Shown here: piece after piece, positions 1 to 11,000 of the stretch
Layout of the letters: each line of letters starts with the position of its first letter
How positions within the stretch are numbered: position 1 is the first letter of the stretch
DNA from: Diphasiastrum complanatum
Lineage: Eukaryota; Streptophyta; Lycopodiopsida; Lycopodiales; Lycopodiaceae
Length of the DNA stretch: 64,000 nt
Direction of reading: 5' to 3'
Assembly (NCBI GenBank): GCA_029204225.1
Contig: CM055102.1
Span: forward strand, 25,334,922-25,398,921
Translations under genes and position numbers: made by a program
Notes under the pieces: generated by a model
The model's input: only the letters and a program-made list of their open reading frames with translations
Database searches by the model: none
Told to the model about the DNA's origin: nothing

Positions 1-433
1 TGCGAATCTGATGATATCAGGCGATAAATCAAGGTAGGGTGAACCTGTGCCCTCAGCAAAGGACGAAGACTCTGGAGGAAAATAACAGGCCGCCACAAAG
101 AGGTCCCTGTCCAATCCAATATCCTGCCCAGTAATATGAATCCATATATACCGTGCATGCTCGTCGTGTCTGATGAACTCAACGCTCGGATGAAGAGACT
201 CTCTGTATAAACATGCAACACCTTTGGATCCACGACCGCTAGCTGATCTAGTCTCAATTCTGTACACGGAATCCCATCTGTATCCTGGAAAAATAGGTAA
301 TCCTCTCTCCTGACTCTCATGAGTCTCCATAAAGAGCAGCAAATCTCTGTCAGTGATGAAATCGATCAAGTCGCCAGCAATGGAGGATGAGTGTAAACCA
401 TCACAGTTCCATATTCCAATCCGGAGATGGTGT
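1..433 (-). CDS. LINE ORF2, AP-type endonuclease domain (partial)
   Basis: The minus-strand frame is open from about 433 to the window edge and continues beyond it. It starts with IGIWNCDGL, followed about 25 residues later by FMETHES with the catalytic Glu, then GVACLYRE and a segment rich in Arg, His and Asp. This is the order of motifs in the endonuclease/exonuclease/phosphatase fold that nicks target DNA for LINE insertion. The catalytic GDFN motif would lie just off the window; the sister copy near 34830 shows it. No stop is visible in the 144 codons seen, so this part is better preserved than ORF1. The exact start codon is not resolved. Confidence 0.8.
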
Positions 434-591
434 GGGTGGGGCCCCGGGGCACTCCCAAACCCGGGGACCCCAAATCCTTAGCACTGGGAGCTGCTAGGTG
501 CGCTGTCAAGAAAACGCACTCGTCCATCTCGGTAAATGACTCGTCTGCCAGACTCTTGGGCTGCCTGAAAGCCCTTACGCCTCTCCTCTAC

Positions 592-1404
592 CTAGATATA
601 TGTGAGGTCGTCGTCCATGTAGATAGTGGTACCACGTAGCTTAGCTCTGCACCGCAAAGCATCTCGACGACTCTCGAGGGAGGTGAAACGAAGAATGAGT
701 GTGGCTGCATCTCTCGTGGTCCTCCATGCGGTGTCTAACCCCTCTGTCTTGTGCCCGAGAGTGATGTCGAGAAAGCGTTTAGCTTCAGCCAATGCATCAT
801 GTGTATCTAGAACTCCACGAACTCTAATATTGTGGGATTTTTGGTCTCGAGATTTCTCTTCCGAGATGGTGGATGAGATAACTGAGGAGATGGGAGCGCT
901 GGGTTTGGTGCCCTTTTTCAAAACTGATGCCTAGGAAAGGGCCTCTTCGTGTTGCTTCTCAATCCTGGTTTCTAGCTCCCGTAGCATGTTGGTGGTGGAT
1001 TCCGAAGCTGCGGCCTGTTTGATTCCGATGGATTGTTCGAGTGAGGCAACCTTGGACTGCAATAGCTTCTTCTCGTTGACCAAAGAAGTAACCGTTCCTT
1101 TCAGCTGTGAAATTTCATACCGCAAAAATTGGAAATCTGCCTTGAATTGATCAATCTGCCAAGATGAGAAAAGTTCAATTGATTTAGAAGGCGTATACGG
1201 AATATTGGCTGTAGACTGTGGTGCCGTGAAGGAGGAAGAGTGAGCAATGGTAGATGTGGGAAGAATAGGGTCAGAAGACAGAAGAGGAGCTGAATCAGGG
1301 GAGCAGCCATCAGAGAGGGGGGTGAGAGTTGTAGTAGGAGAGGGAGATGGGTCATCAAGGGGGTGAGGTGAAGTGGCAACGAGGGAGGGGGGCTGGAATG
1401 ACAA
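592..1404 (-). pseudogene. LINE ORF1 (coiled coil plus RNA-binding-like region), one in-frame stop
   Basis: Two open segments (1404-934 and 921-592) lie in one frame, separated by a TAG at 931-933. The N-terminal part is Ser/Pro/Thr rich. Its second half (about residues 80-155) is a heptad-like coiled coil ending ELETRIEKQHEEAL. After the stop comes a Lys-rich linker and a segment with ILRFTSLESRRDAL, which looks like the RNA-binding part of LINE ORF1 proteins. The copy at 33830-34340 shows the same order ([14 protein letters not shown] then [11 protein letters not shown]), which confirms the stop is inside one gene. The role in the family is binding element RNA into a particle. The start at 1404 is tentative because a proline-rich frame continues upstream. 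Confidence 0.65.
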
Positions 1405-1469
1405 TGGGGTGAGGTGAGGGATCAGCGAGGGGGTGAGGTGAGGGGGGTGACAAGGAGGGTTCAGCGAGG

Positions 1470-1920
1470 AGGATGGGTGAGGGGGTGGCAGCTAGGAGAT
1501 CAGGGAGGTCAGCGAGGGGGGGGGATGGAGCAGCGAGGGGGGAAGGGGAAGGAACAACGAGGGGGTTAGGGGAGGGAGCAGCGAGGGAAGGGGCAGCGAG
1601 GGGGCAAGAAGGAGCATCGAGGGAGGGGGCAGCGAGGGAAGGAGCAGCAGCGAGGGAAGGGGCAGCAAGGGGGGAAGAAGGAGCAGCGAGGGAAGGAGCA
1701 GCAGTGAGGGAAGGGGCAGCGAGGGGGGAAGGAGCAGCGAGGAGGTTACAGGAAGGGGCAGCGAGGGAAGGAGAAGGAGAAGGAGCAGCGAGGGAAGGAG
1801 AGGGAGCAGCGAGGGGGTTAGGGGAAGGGGCACCGAGGGGAGGTGAGTGAGGAGGTGGCTGGGGATCGTGCTGATCTACGAGCAGGGGCGCGAGGAGGAG
1901 CTGCCATGGAGCAGCGAGGG
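1470..1920 (-). repeat. Minisatellite encoding SLAAP-type pentapeptides
   Basis: Imperfect 15-bp units (minus strand reads roughly TCCCTCGCTGCCCCT) are arrayed for about 450 bp. In one minus frame (1993-1355) they stay open for 212 codons as APSLAAPSP-like repeats with no stop. Because the unit length is a multiple of three, array expansion keeps the frame. A single frameshift near 1390 would join it to ORF1, so it may be the ORF1 N-terminal tail; that link is inferred. Confidence 0.7.
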
Positions 1921-2172
1921 AAGGAGAGAGAGAGAGAGAGCACTCAAAATCGTTAATACTATTCTTTAATCTCTGCCTCTCAGAAACGCCCACAATTTGA
2001 CCAGCTCTGGCAATGCTGAAGAATTGCTAGAATGTTTTACTAGAAATCTGCAAGAGATTGTATTAATGTCTTTTCCATGCCAAAAGGCATATAAGACAGA
2101 TAAAAGTACATGCTATATACTACAAACTGAAGTCGATAAGTAGGAGCATAGGAAAAGCTAATGTAAAGCATA

Positions 2173-4310
2173 TCATCCTACACTGCTGCTGAAAAAGGAT
2201 GTGATACGAGCTGTATCATGAGATAGTACTGGTTGTTGCTGGCATCGTCTAGGACGACGGAAGATGCGTGTCCTCATGATAGGACGGGTAATGCGAGCTG
2301 CAGCATGAATATGAGTGGTGCACTGTCTCTGATATCTGTGAGGGGGTGCATCGTCGTCATCATCAGACTCTGTGTCTCGGCGTAGCCGTCTCCTAGAGAA
2401 GAAGGAGGTAATCTGAGCCTGAGAGCTGGGTGGCTGATGATGAGCTGATTGGTACATATCATGTCGTAGCAGGAACATCTCCCGTATCATAAGTGCAATA
2501 CAGCGAGGGTCCTCGTCTGATATGAGCGATCGAAGTGCTGTGGGCATGTCTCGGAATAGGCAGTGGTATCTCCCTCTGATCTCATAATATATGGGGCATC
2601 TGAAGATGAAGTGCTCCCGCAGACTCCACCTCACGCAAAGAACATAGTTGGCATAATCTCTCCTCCCTCGGGGTGCCCTGGAATCTCCTAGTCTCGATAG
2701 CCAGCTGATGGGATGATACTCTGAGCTGACCCAATGTGAATCGGAGACTGTGTGATAATCCTGAGGTCAGATATCAAGGTAGGGCTGGAAATCCATTGGT
2801 GTTTTACTCCAAGAAATGAACCCGGTAGAAACCGTCGGATATATTGGTGTGTACCCGAGGGGAGATCTGTGATAGCGATACCAAATGAATCCATGAGGAA
2901 GTGTGATGCTTGAGAGACCATGATACCCGGTACCCATGAGCCTGAAGATGGTGGGAGGACGTAAGCGAAATCCGTGTATATCTCTGCTTTGTATCTGGAA
3001 ATGCCTGAACTCTTTGGATGTAGGTGATAAGCTGGAAGGTTGCATCTATCTGTATAGGAGGAGTGGCAAACTCAGCAAGGATGATCTCATGTGGAACAGA
3101 AGGCTTTGTCCGAATCATCGCGCTGAAGGTGTGATTGTATTGATAGAAGCATTTCGTGATGGGAGTCCATTTCTTTTCGGTGGCTTGCAAGAAGTCCAAA
3201 GACCTTGTCATGTCTACACTGAGAGAAAAAAGCATAGAAGGAGATGGAGTTAAGGGAAGAGCGACATTGGGCTCAGTACTAGATGCACTAGGAGAGAGGG
3301 GGATAGCATATTGGGGGCAGAGGCAGCGCTAGAGGCATCAATGGGAGATGCGTTGGAGGTACTGGAGGCCACTGATGGTAACGTTGGAACTTTTCACACA
3401 CAAATGGTTTCAAGTTGGAGTTCTTAGGCCATTGATGAGACTGACTTTTCCTAAAAGTGAGCCATTTTACAATATCCCCATCCACTGCTCAATCATTTGG
3501 GAAGCATGTACTATTGGAAAACACCTTTGAGAGTCTACCATTTGTAGATCTACTACTTTTTCAATTTATTCAGTTTTCCTAAGCAAGGCCATTGCTTTCA
3601 AAGAGAGAACATTAGTGTCGCCCAAAATCATAGAAGGTGTGCTTTGTTTGACAATTGAATAAGCAGTTCAAATTTTATTCTAGATTGGCTCAATTTCAGC
3701 CCACTTGGAATGAGATAAGCTGCCTCTCAAAATTTTACACTCATAGAGTAAAACCTGTGCTAGATAACATCCATTGATCTAGTGTTTGCATGATGTTTAC
3801 ATACCAATAAAGTATTTCCCCAAGTACTTGTATTCTTGTGTGACTCCAATTTCAGGTTCACTGCAGAGTAAATGAGGAATACCTACCTTTTTTAATTGGA
3901 AGAACATAACTTTTGTTTTGTCCAAATTTAGTGAAAGAGTCTTCAAGATCTCTCAGAGTATCAAGATGTTGCTGGAGACCATGTAGAGTGCTGGCAAAAA
4001 GTACCTTATCATCAGCATAAAGGAGAAGTTTGATAACATAGTGAAGGTGCTTGGCAACATACCCAATCTTTTAGCTTATCAATATAAATACCAAAGAGAG
4101 TTGTGGATAGAGTGCGGCCTTGATTTACTCCTATGCTGATGAAAATCTATGCAGTGAAGCTTTTCAAAGAGCACAACTCTGCCATGGCTTTTTTGTAGAG
4201 CTCTCCAAATAGCATTTATTAATTCCATGGTGACTCCTGTTTCTTCCGCTGAAACATTATCTTGTAGAGTTCCGAGTAGCATATCTGGAATGATGCTGCT
4301 TTGAGACGAG
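2173..4310 (-). pseudogene. LINE copy 2, ORF2 reverse transcriptase to zinc knuckle, degenerate
   Basis: Reading leftward on the minus strand, the RT motifs appear in order. GVNQGRTLS...LFGIYIDKL lies near 4070-4130, and YADDKVLFAS (catalytic Asp pair) near 4000-4030. A KYLG motif follows near 3800. A connector open for 143 codons (3235-2804, with SAMIRTKPSVPHEI) comes next. The C-terminal zinc region has CQLC and then HFIFRCPIYY, split by a frameshift near 2635. The last ORF ends at 2173 in an Arg/Asp-rich tail. Several frameshifts and stops mean it is dead. The endonuclease and ORF1 are absent, so it is 5' truncated as usual for LINEs. It lies antisense in the importin gene. Confidence 0.8.
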
Positions 4311-4949
4311 GTATTTGAATAATAGTTGAATGAAGGAAAATGTTGAGCTATGCAATGTTTTCTTATGCTTGTTTATTCAAAACCTCATTTAGGGTATCAA
4401 ATTTGGAAGTTAGACATCTGTTAAATACTGAAATGTATGTAGGGCTGGATATACCCACACATTAAACAGCTCATAGTGTCTCGATTTGAGTTTTCAAAAA
4501 CATGGAGTTCTTTTGTTGAATTTGTATTAAGGTTTTCTCGATTGAAATCTTCTGGTAAGTATGATGAAGATTCAAATTTTGTCCAGAAATTTTTCTCTTG
4601 ATGTGTTTAACCTCGACTTTTAGGGAATTATCTGCTTGTCAACATAATTTAAAAATCGTATTTTTTAATATGCAATTTGTGAACATCTAGTTTCAATTGA
4701 GATTTAAACGTTGTGTAAGATGAAAGCCTAATGTGTGGTTAATGTTAGAGAGTAGGTTCTCATGAGGTGTTCGAACCGTTTTTTTTTTATGGTATCTTTC
4801 CAGTAATCAATACCACATCAGGAATGATATGGAATCTAATCTGCACCTCAAGAATATTATTTTGGGCCATACTGTAACTTACATGAAATTGGAATACCAC
4901 TTGTTTGTAGAGGTTTTGTTCTGTCCCTCTGATATCTTATACTTGACAG
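4311..4949 (+). other. Importin gene intron sequence, nothing recognised
   Basis: This AT-rich stretch between the truncated end of LINE copy 2 and the first visible importin exon was read for the preceding importin exon and none was found. It ends in a plausible splice acceptor (TTGACAG at 4943-4949). Confidence 0.5.
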
Positions 4950-5089
4950 GTTGCAAATTCTCTATATTATAATGCATCCTTTTGCCTCAATGTTTTGCAA
5001 AGCTTGGGAGTCACAGCAGATATCTTCCAAACTTGGTTCCATATGATATATGAAGTAAAAAAAAGTGGCAAACCCCTTCATTTTAGAAG
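4950..5089 (+). CDS. SAD2: Importin exon (fifth from last)
   Basis: A 140-bp exon after acceptor TTGACAG and before donor AG|GTATAT. It starts [11 protein letters not shown] and ends GKPLHFR, leaving two bases of an Arg codon completed by the A at 5222. It encodes the HEAT-like helices just before the EHDKKVC signature. The following intron is only 132 bp. Confidence 0.85.
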
Positions 5090-8000
5090 GTATATTAAAA
5101 TGCTTGTTTGTGGAATCCAAGCATCAGAATCCTGAGAAATTTTGTAAAAGATTAGATTGCCATTTTTTGCAGATTTATGACTTCCTGGTTCTTCATGATT
5201 GCGTTTTATGTTTGTTTTCAGAGAGCATGACAAAAAGGTTTGTATATTGGGTTTGGCCTCTCTTCTTACTGTCCCAATTGAAGTGATGCCACAAGAAATG
5301 CAGGCAGGCCTCGATCAAGTTTTCAAAGCAACCCTCAAGTTATTGGTAGCATACAAAGAACAACATGCTGGTAAGGGAGTTCTGAAGCTTATTTCATGTA
5401 CGTAATCGTTTGGATTTGTTACTAAAGTGGGACAGAAGTTCAGGGAGAACTAAACCTTCAGGAGAATATCCCTTTTTACGTCCTCCAGCATGTAGATTAA
5501 ATTCAATGGCACAAAGAAGATCAATCGAGTAACAACTATGCAATTTTTTGAAGCAAGAAGTTGAAAATAATGAGATGCATAAAAAGCCAAGAGAATCAGA
5601 TTGTCATGCCACTGGGAATCCTGTAGACATTAGGAACTAGAAGGGAGAGAGAGGAAGAGAATGTCCTTGATCTGTCTCTCAAAGAAAGGTGCAGTTTGTT
5701 GATGCTATTTTCCTTCTGTTCTTTGAAACTTTTTCATCATTCTTTATTGTTGGACCATAGTTGCGCACAAGCTCATAAAACCCTGAGTAAATACACCAAA
5801 ATTACAACCACTGGGAATCCTGTAGACATTACGATCCAGAAGGGAGAGAGAGAAGGGGAATGTCCTTGATCTGTCTCTCAAAGAAGACAGGTGCAGTTTG
5901 TTGATGCTATTTTCCTTCTCTTTTTTGAAAGTTTTTCATCATTCTTTATTGTTGGACCATAGTTGTTGTTGCGCACAAGCTCATAAAACCCTGAGTAAAT
6001 ACACCAATGTGTCTTTAATCTGTCTCTCTATTAATCTCAAACAATAGTACATAGATCAACAAGCAAACATAAGAGCTCTGGTGCAAGTCTCCTCCCAACC
6101 ATAGTGAATGCTTTGGCAAGGCTCACACTATATTCCCTCAAGCACCCCTTAACCTTGACACATCCTAACGTTGACACATGGCGACACTCGCCACTTGGCA
6201 GTACCCTGACACATAGGCAAGCAAGTAGGAGGACCGTCTGCTGACATGTGTCACTCATACATTGCACCAATTGTCTGAGTGAGCATATGACACATGGCTT
6301 GTTGTCTGGTCAACCTTGCTTCTTTTTAGGAGGTTAGTCTAGCAGAATCTATTTGAGACCCTGTATCCCTTAGCCATCTTAGATTTAGCAACTTACATTG
6401 ATATTTACGTTGCAATTTACAATTGGCTCCACAGGCCGATGACATATCTGTTTATAATGGATATTTATAAGTAACAATTTACAATAGGCAAAGGGATTGA
6501 AGTACATGTGACATCCGTTCCCTCCTCAGATGACATTGTCCTTGATGGCAAAGTCTTGATATTGTACATGTAACCCATGTGCTGTTTCCCGGGTAGCATC
6601 AGTGAGAGGTCGACCAATTGCCTCTGCCTCTGGTCCAGTAGTTTCACTGGTCCGTGCATCACCTCCCCTTGTTCCTGAAACAAAACCAAGTCCATCAGCC
6701 AACAAGTTATCACTGTCATGTAAAATCCTTTTTAATCGTGAAACATGAAAACTAGGATGAACCTTACAACCAACAGGCAAATCCAATTCATAAGCAATGC
6801 TATTTATCTTTTTAACAATTTTCGAAGCTCCATAGTATCTAGGTGATTTACAACAATTCCTTGTCTTAAGGGTTTTCGAGTCCTTTGGAATCCTGAGAAA
6901 CACCATGTCTCTTTCCTCCAACTCTCTTGGTGGACGATCCAAATTGGCATAAGTCTTTGCTCGATAATGGTTTATTTCTTTCTTAAGTTTAGACCACCAA
7001 AAGTTATGTCGTATGAACTATAGGTCCTATCCACACCAGGATGACTAGCACTAGGGCCATCATGACAGAGATGTAAGATTCTCTTATGCAACACCTCACA
7101 AGTTGGAATAAGAGCTATTCCATCGTCTATGGAATACTTAAGATAAGTGCGAACCAAGGTAGAAGAGCTCCCCACTTGAGAGGCATGGCCATGACTAACC
7201 TTTTGTTCCACTTTCTTACAAGATGGATCTTTCTGTTGAGCCTTTCTTATCTTAGACATTAAGTCATTTTCAAGGACTACAAATGACATTGGGTACACTA
7301 CATGAGATAGTGCATGTGCCATACGATTCACTTTTCTTATAACAAATCTCCATTAAGAATTTTTACATAAGCGCATATCATCTGTCTTGCCAGCTTCTAA
7401 GGTTTGGTTGCTTATAAAACTATCTCAAGGTATCATGATCAATGAATACCTCAAATTTTGATCCATATAGATAATGCCTCCATTCCTTTAATGCATGAAC
7501 AATGGCAACTCCTTTTCATGAGTTGGATAGTTACGCTGTGCTAGGGTGAGCTTCTTGCTTTTGAAGGCTATAGACCTCCCCTCCTGCATCCGCACTGTTC
7601 CCTACAACAATGTCACTAGCATCTGTATCTAGAACATAGGGCTTTTGAGGGTCCACAATCTTTAGAGTGACGCACTTAGTGATAGCTTGCTCTAATTGAT
7701 CAAAGCTTGCTTGCTACAGTTTAGTCCAGTCACCAAACTTGTTCTTCTGAGTCAAATTAGTCAAAGCTGTTGCAATATAGGAGCGTGTCTCAACATATTT
7801 CGTTTAAAGCACCGCCAATCGAAGAAAAGAACGAAGTGTTTTCAAATTGGCTAACTCAGGCCACACAATGATCACAACAACCTTTTTAGGATGTAGTGTT
7901 CTCCCTCAAAGTAGACAACATAGTTCAAAGGTGGGTCATATGCTTGACCTCACCTGCACTGCAAGTCATAATGTCATCTACAAAATTTACAACAAATTAC

Positions 8001-11000
8001 CCATATACGGTTTGAGCACATCATTCATCATCATCATGAATGTGATAGGAGCATTACTCAACCCAAATGGATGACATCACAAGATACTCATAGTGATTGA
8101 ATCAAGTTTTGAAGGCAGTCTTGCGTACATCTTCTTCTCCAACTCTAACTTGATCGTATCCACTCTCTAGGTCTATTTTATTGAACATAGTGGGCACCTG
8201 ACAAGGCATCAAGTAAATCATTTTACGTGGCATAGGATATTGATTTTTAACAATTATCTTGTTTAAACCTTGATAATCCACACACATACGCCATGCTCCA
8301 TCCTTTTCTCTTTACAATCAGAGAGGCAAAAGGGGAATAATTGGGTCGTATTTGCCCTTTGGCCAAATAATCATCGACCATCCGTCTCACTTCCTCATCC
8401 TCCTTAAGACTCATTCTGTAAGGACGTCTATTGACAACAGATGATCGATCCGGGTATCAGCTTAATCTTATCTTCAAGATTCCTTTCAGGAGGCAAAACA
8501 AATGGAAGATCATCTGTGAACACATTTGAAAACTTCCTCCTAATCTCTTGATCCTAATTGGCAACAATACTAGTTTGCACACATTGCATGCTACTCTGAT
8601 TAGTTTTAGTAGACATATCAAGTAGATAGCAAACGCATATGGATTCACAATGGATCCCATGCAACTGTGTAGTTGAAACAAGCGGTCTAGGAGGCACATC
8701 CCGCTCACCACGAAGGGGAATGAGTCACACCATCAAATTAGAACTCATACGCATGAGTATTCTGGGCTATGTGGCTTTTGCATAGTGTGCCAACAAATTC
8801 CCAACACCACATCAAATCAGTCTAGCTGTGTTATTTCAAAATCCAATTCTGTGTAACTTTGTATAGTTAGTGGAATGCCGACAACCCTCCCTCTTATTCA
8901 AATCTTCATACGCTTTCATTTCCACTGTGTATTGGGTAGCTTTAGGTCCCTGTTTAGGTTTGGGTTTAGATTTACATCTATGTTTGGGATTGAATTTAGG
9001 TACTCTATGTTTAGGTAGATTAGGTTTAATTTCAAATTTATGTTGGGTTTTAAATTAGATCTTGACTTAAGTTTAGGTCTACATTTATGTCTTGGTTTAA
9101 GCTTAGGGTAGGTTTGCGTTCAGGTTGAGGTTGAGCTTGAGGTCTAGGTATGGTTGAGTGCTCACATCTAACTTCTATACCAAAGTTTAACTCAATGCGT
9201 TGTGAGAGGTCCCAGTGTCAATTAGACCCTAAACATCTCTACTAGACAGTTGTCCTCGCATAACAATCAAAGAAGTGATAGGAAACTGATATCCTTGGCG
9301 AGTCAACTTTGACAAAAGTGTGCACGAGACATCCATGAGGCATGGAACATCAATATTGGCTTCTTGCTCGTTCTCTTTCATTGTCATAGGGTTATCCATC
9401 TAGTTCATCTGGTCCACTTGAAGATTATATGGGGTCCACATTTGGTTCCGTGGACATTATTTCCACCTATGTTTTGCCCCGAACATCCAAAATAGAGGTT
9501 CTTCTTGTTTGCACGTTATTGGTCCTGTGGCGACACCATTATAGGATGTTGATGCTTTTGGGAACTAGGCTGCCCTTACAACCCATTGCCTTTGGGCCAC
9601 TGTGGCCTTTCCTCTCTGGTCACCCCGAGCTTGCTACAGACTGGTTTGATGTTCAAACCTTCTCTTCTTGTTTCATTTGCCCTTGCATCTCCAAGGTTGT
9701 TGGCCGCTGGTAGTAGCTACCACAACAAGATTTGGGCCTCTTCTATTATCTTTATAATACAAAGCCTTTTGTATGTCTCCCCACAAATCATGAGATTGCT
9801 CCTCTCACACTAAAGGGCGAATACTTTCTCGAAGGCCCTCCACAAAAAGAAACACTGGCATGAATATAGGAACTTCCTAAGGAATACATACTAAAGCCTC
9901 TCGAAACTTGTCTACATAATCTTGCACGCTCAAGTTACCGTGTTTCAAATAAGTCCATTGCTCATGGCTTTATTCTTTTCATCCATAGGCACCCAGTTTT
10001 GTGTGACCATTTGCCAGAACACCTTCCAAGTGGTAAATCTTTCTCCAGCTTCTTCCACCACGTTTGTGCTGACTCTTGAAATTGATATGTGTTTTCAACA
10101 ACCATCTTAGTTTCATCATCAATGCCACACATTTGGTGTTCATAAGGTGAGTTTTGACCAGCAGACACACTCTTGTGTCTCCACTGTCCTTCGTGACCCT
10201 AGTGTCGAGAGGCATACCCTGTTTCGACTACCGGGGATGCTTGGTGGTCGTAGGGTTCATATTCTCGTCGATGACGGAGCAAGCCATAACTTTATCAACT
10301 ATTCGTTGGTAAAGAAGTTAGGGCTCATGACCACTCTTGATGACCGGAGATATGTTGTTTCCATGGCTGATGGCCAACGGAAAAACTTTTGGGACTCCGC
10401 CATTCATCAGGTACCCTTGACGATTGGAGAGTATGAGGATAGCTTGGATTTTCGGGTTATCAAGTTAGCTACAGCGGACATCATCCTAGGTAAGGAGTGG
10501 CTATACGATTTGGCAATGTTTGTGATAAGAAATTACCAGGAGGGCTATATTGCATTTATACATAATGGCAAAGATATTAAATTATACAATGAACCTGGTA
10601 TACCGGAGGCACCCTTGATAGCAGCAGTGGACCTGAGGAGACTTCTTCGTGCTGAGGCCGTTGACCAGGTATTTCTTTGTTCTTTGCATTCTAATTTAGT
10701 ATCGGTTTTTCCTTCAGTACTTGCCTCTACTTTAGATTCTAGTATTAATGCTTTAGCATTTAAAGAAAGCCTAGACAGGCTAGAGACTAGAAAGAGTAAA
10801 GTAGAGCATAACAGAGAAAGCTTTGTTAAGAAACTGCTTAGCGAGTTTCAGGATGTATTTCCTAAAGATTTACCTGATTGGCTTCCACCCGCCAGGGAGC
10901 TGGACCTGATCCTACTCAGCCATTCGTGGTTGAGACAGATGCCAGTGAGAGGTTGTTGGTGCGGTTCTATTGCAGAATGGACACCCATTGGCGTTTGAGA

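Larger units (their letters stand above)
1..1993 (-). mobile_element. LINE copy 1 (ORF1 and start of ORF2), cut by window edge
   Basis: A non-LTR retrotransposon reads right to left: a proline-rich leader, ORF1 (coiled coil then RNA-binding-like part), a spacer of about 160 bp, then the endonuclease start of ORF2 running off the left edge. The same ORF1/endonuclease family recurs at 32520-34490 (minus) and 34496-34870 (plus). The 3' end of LINE copy 2 lies only about 180 bp upstream of this element's 5' end, so the two are head to tail. The right boundary is approximate because no target-site duplication was found. Confidence 0.8.

Noticed and set aside
626-934. Plus-strand ORF over LINE ORF1
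   Set aside because: It is antisense to a recognisable ORF1 and shows no domain.
3936-5400. A promoter or first exon of the importin gene in this window
   Set aside because: The first visible exon starts mid-protein in frame with a splice acceptor, so the gene must begin to the left.
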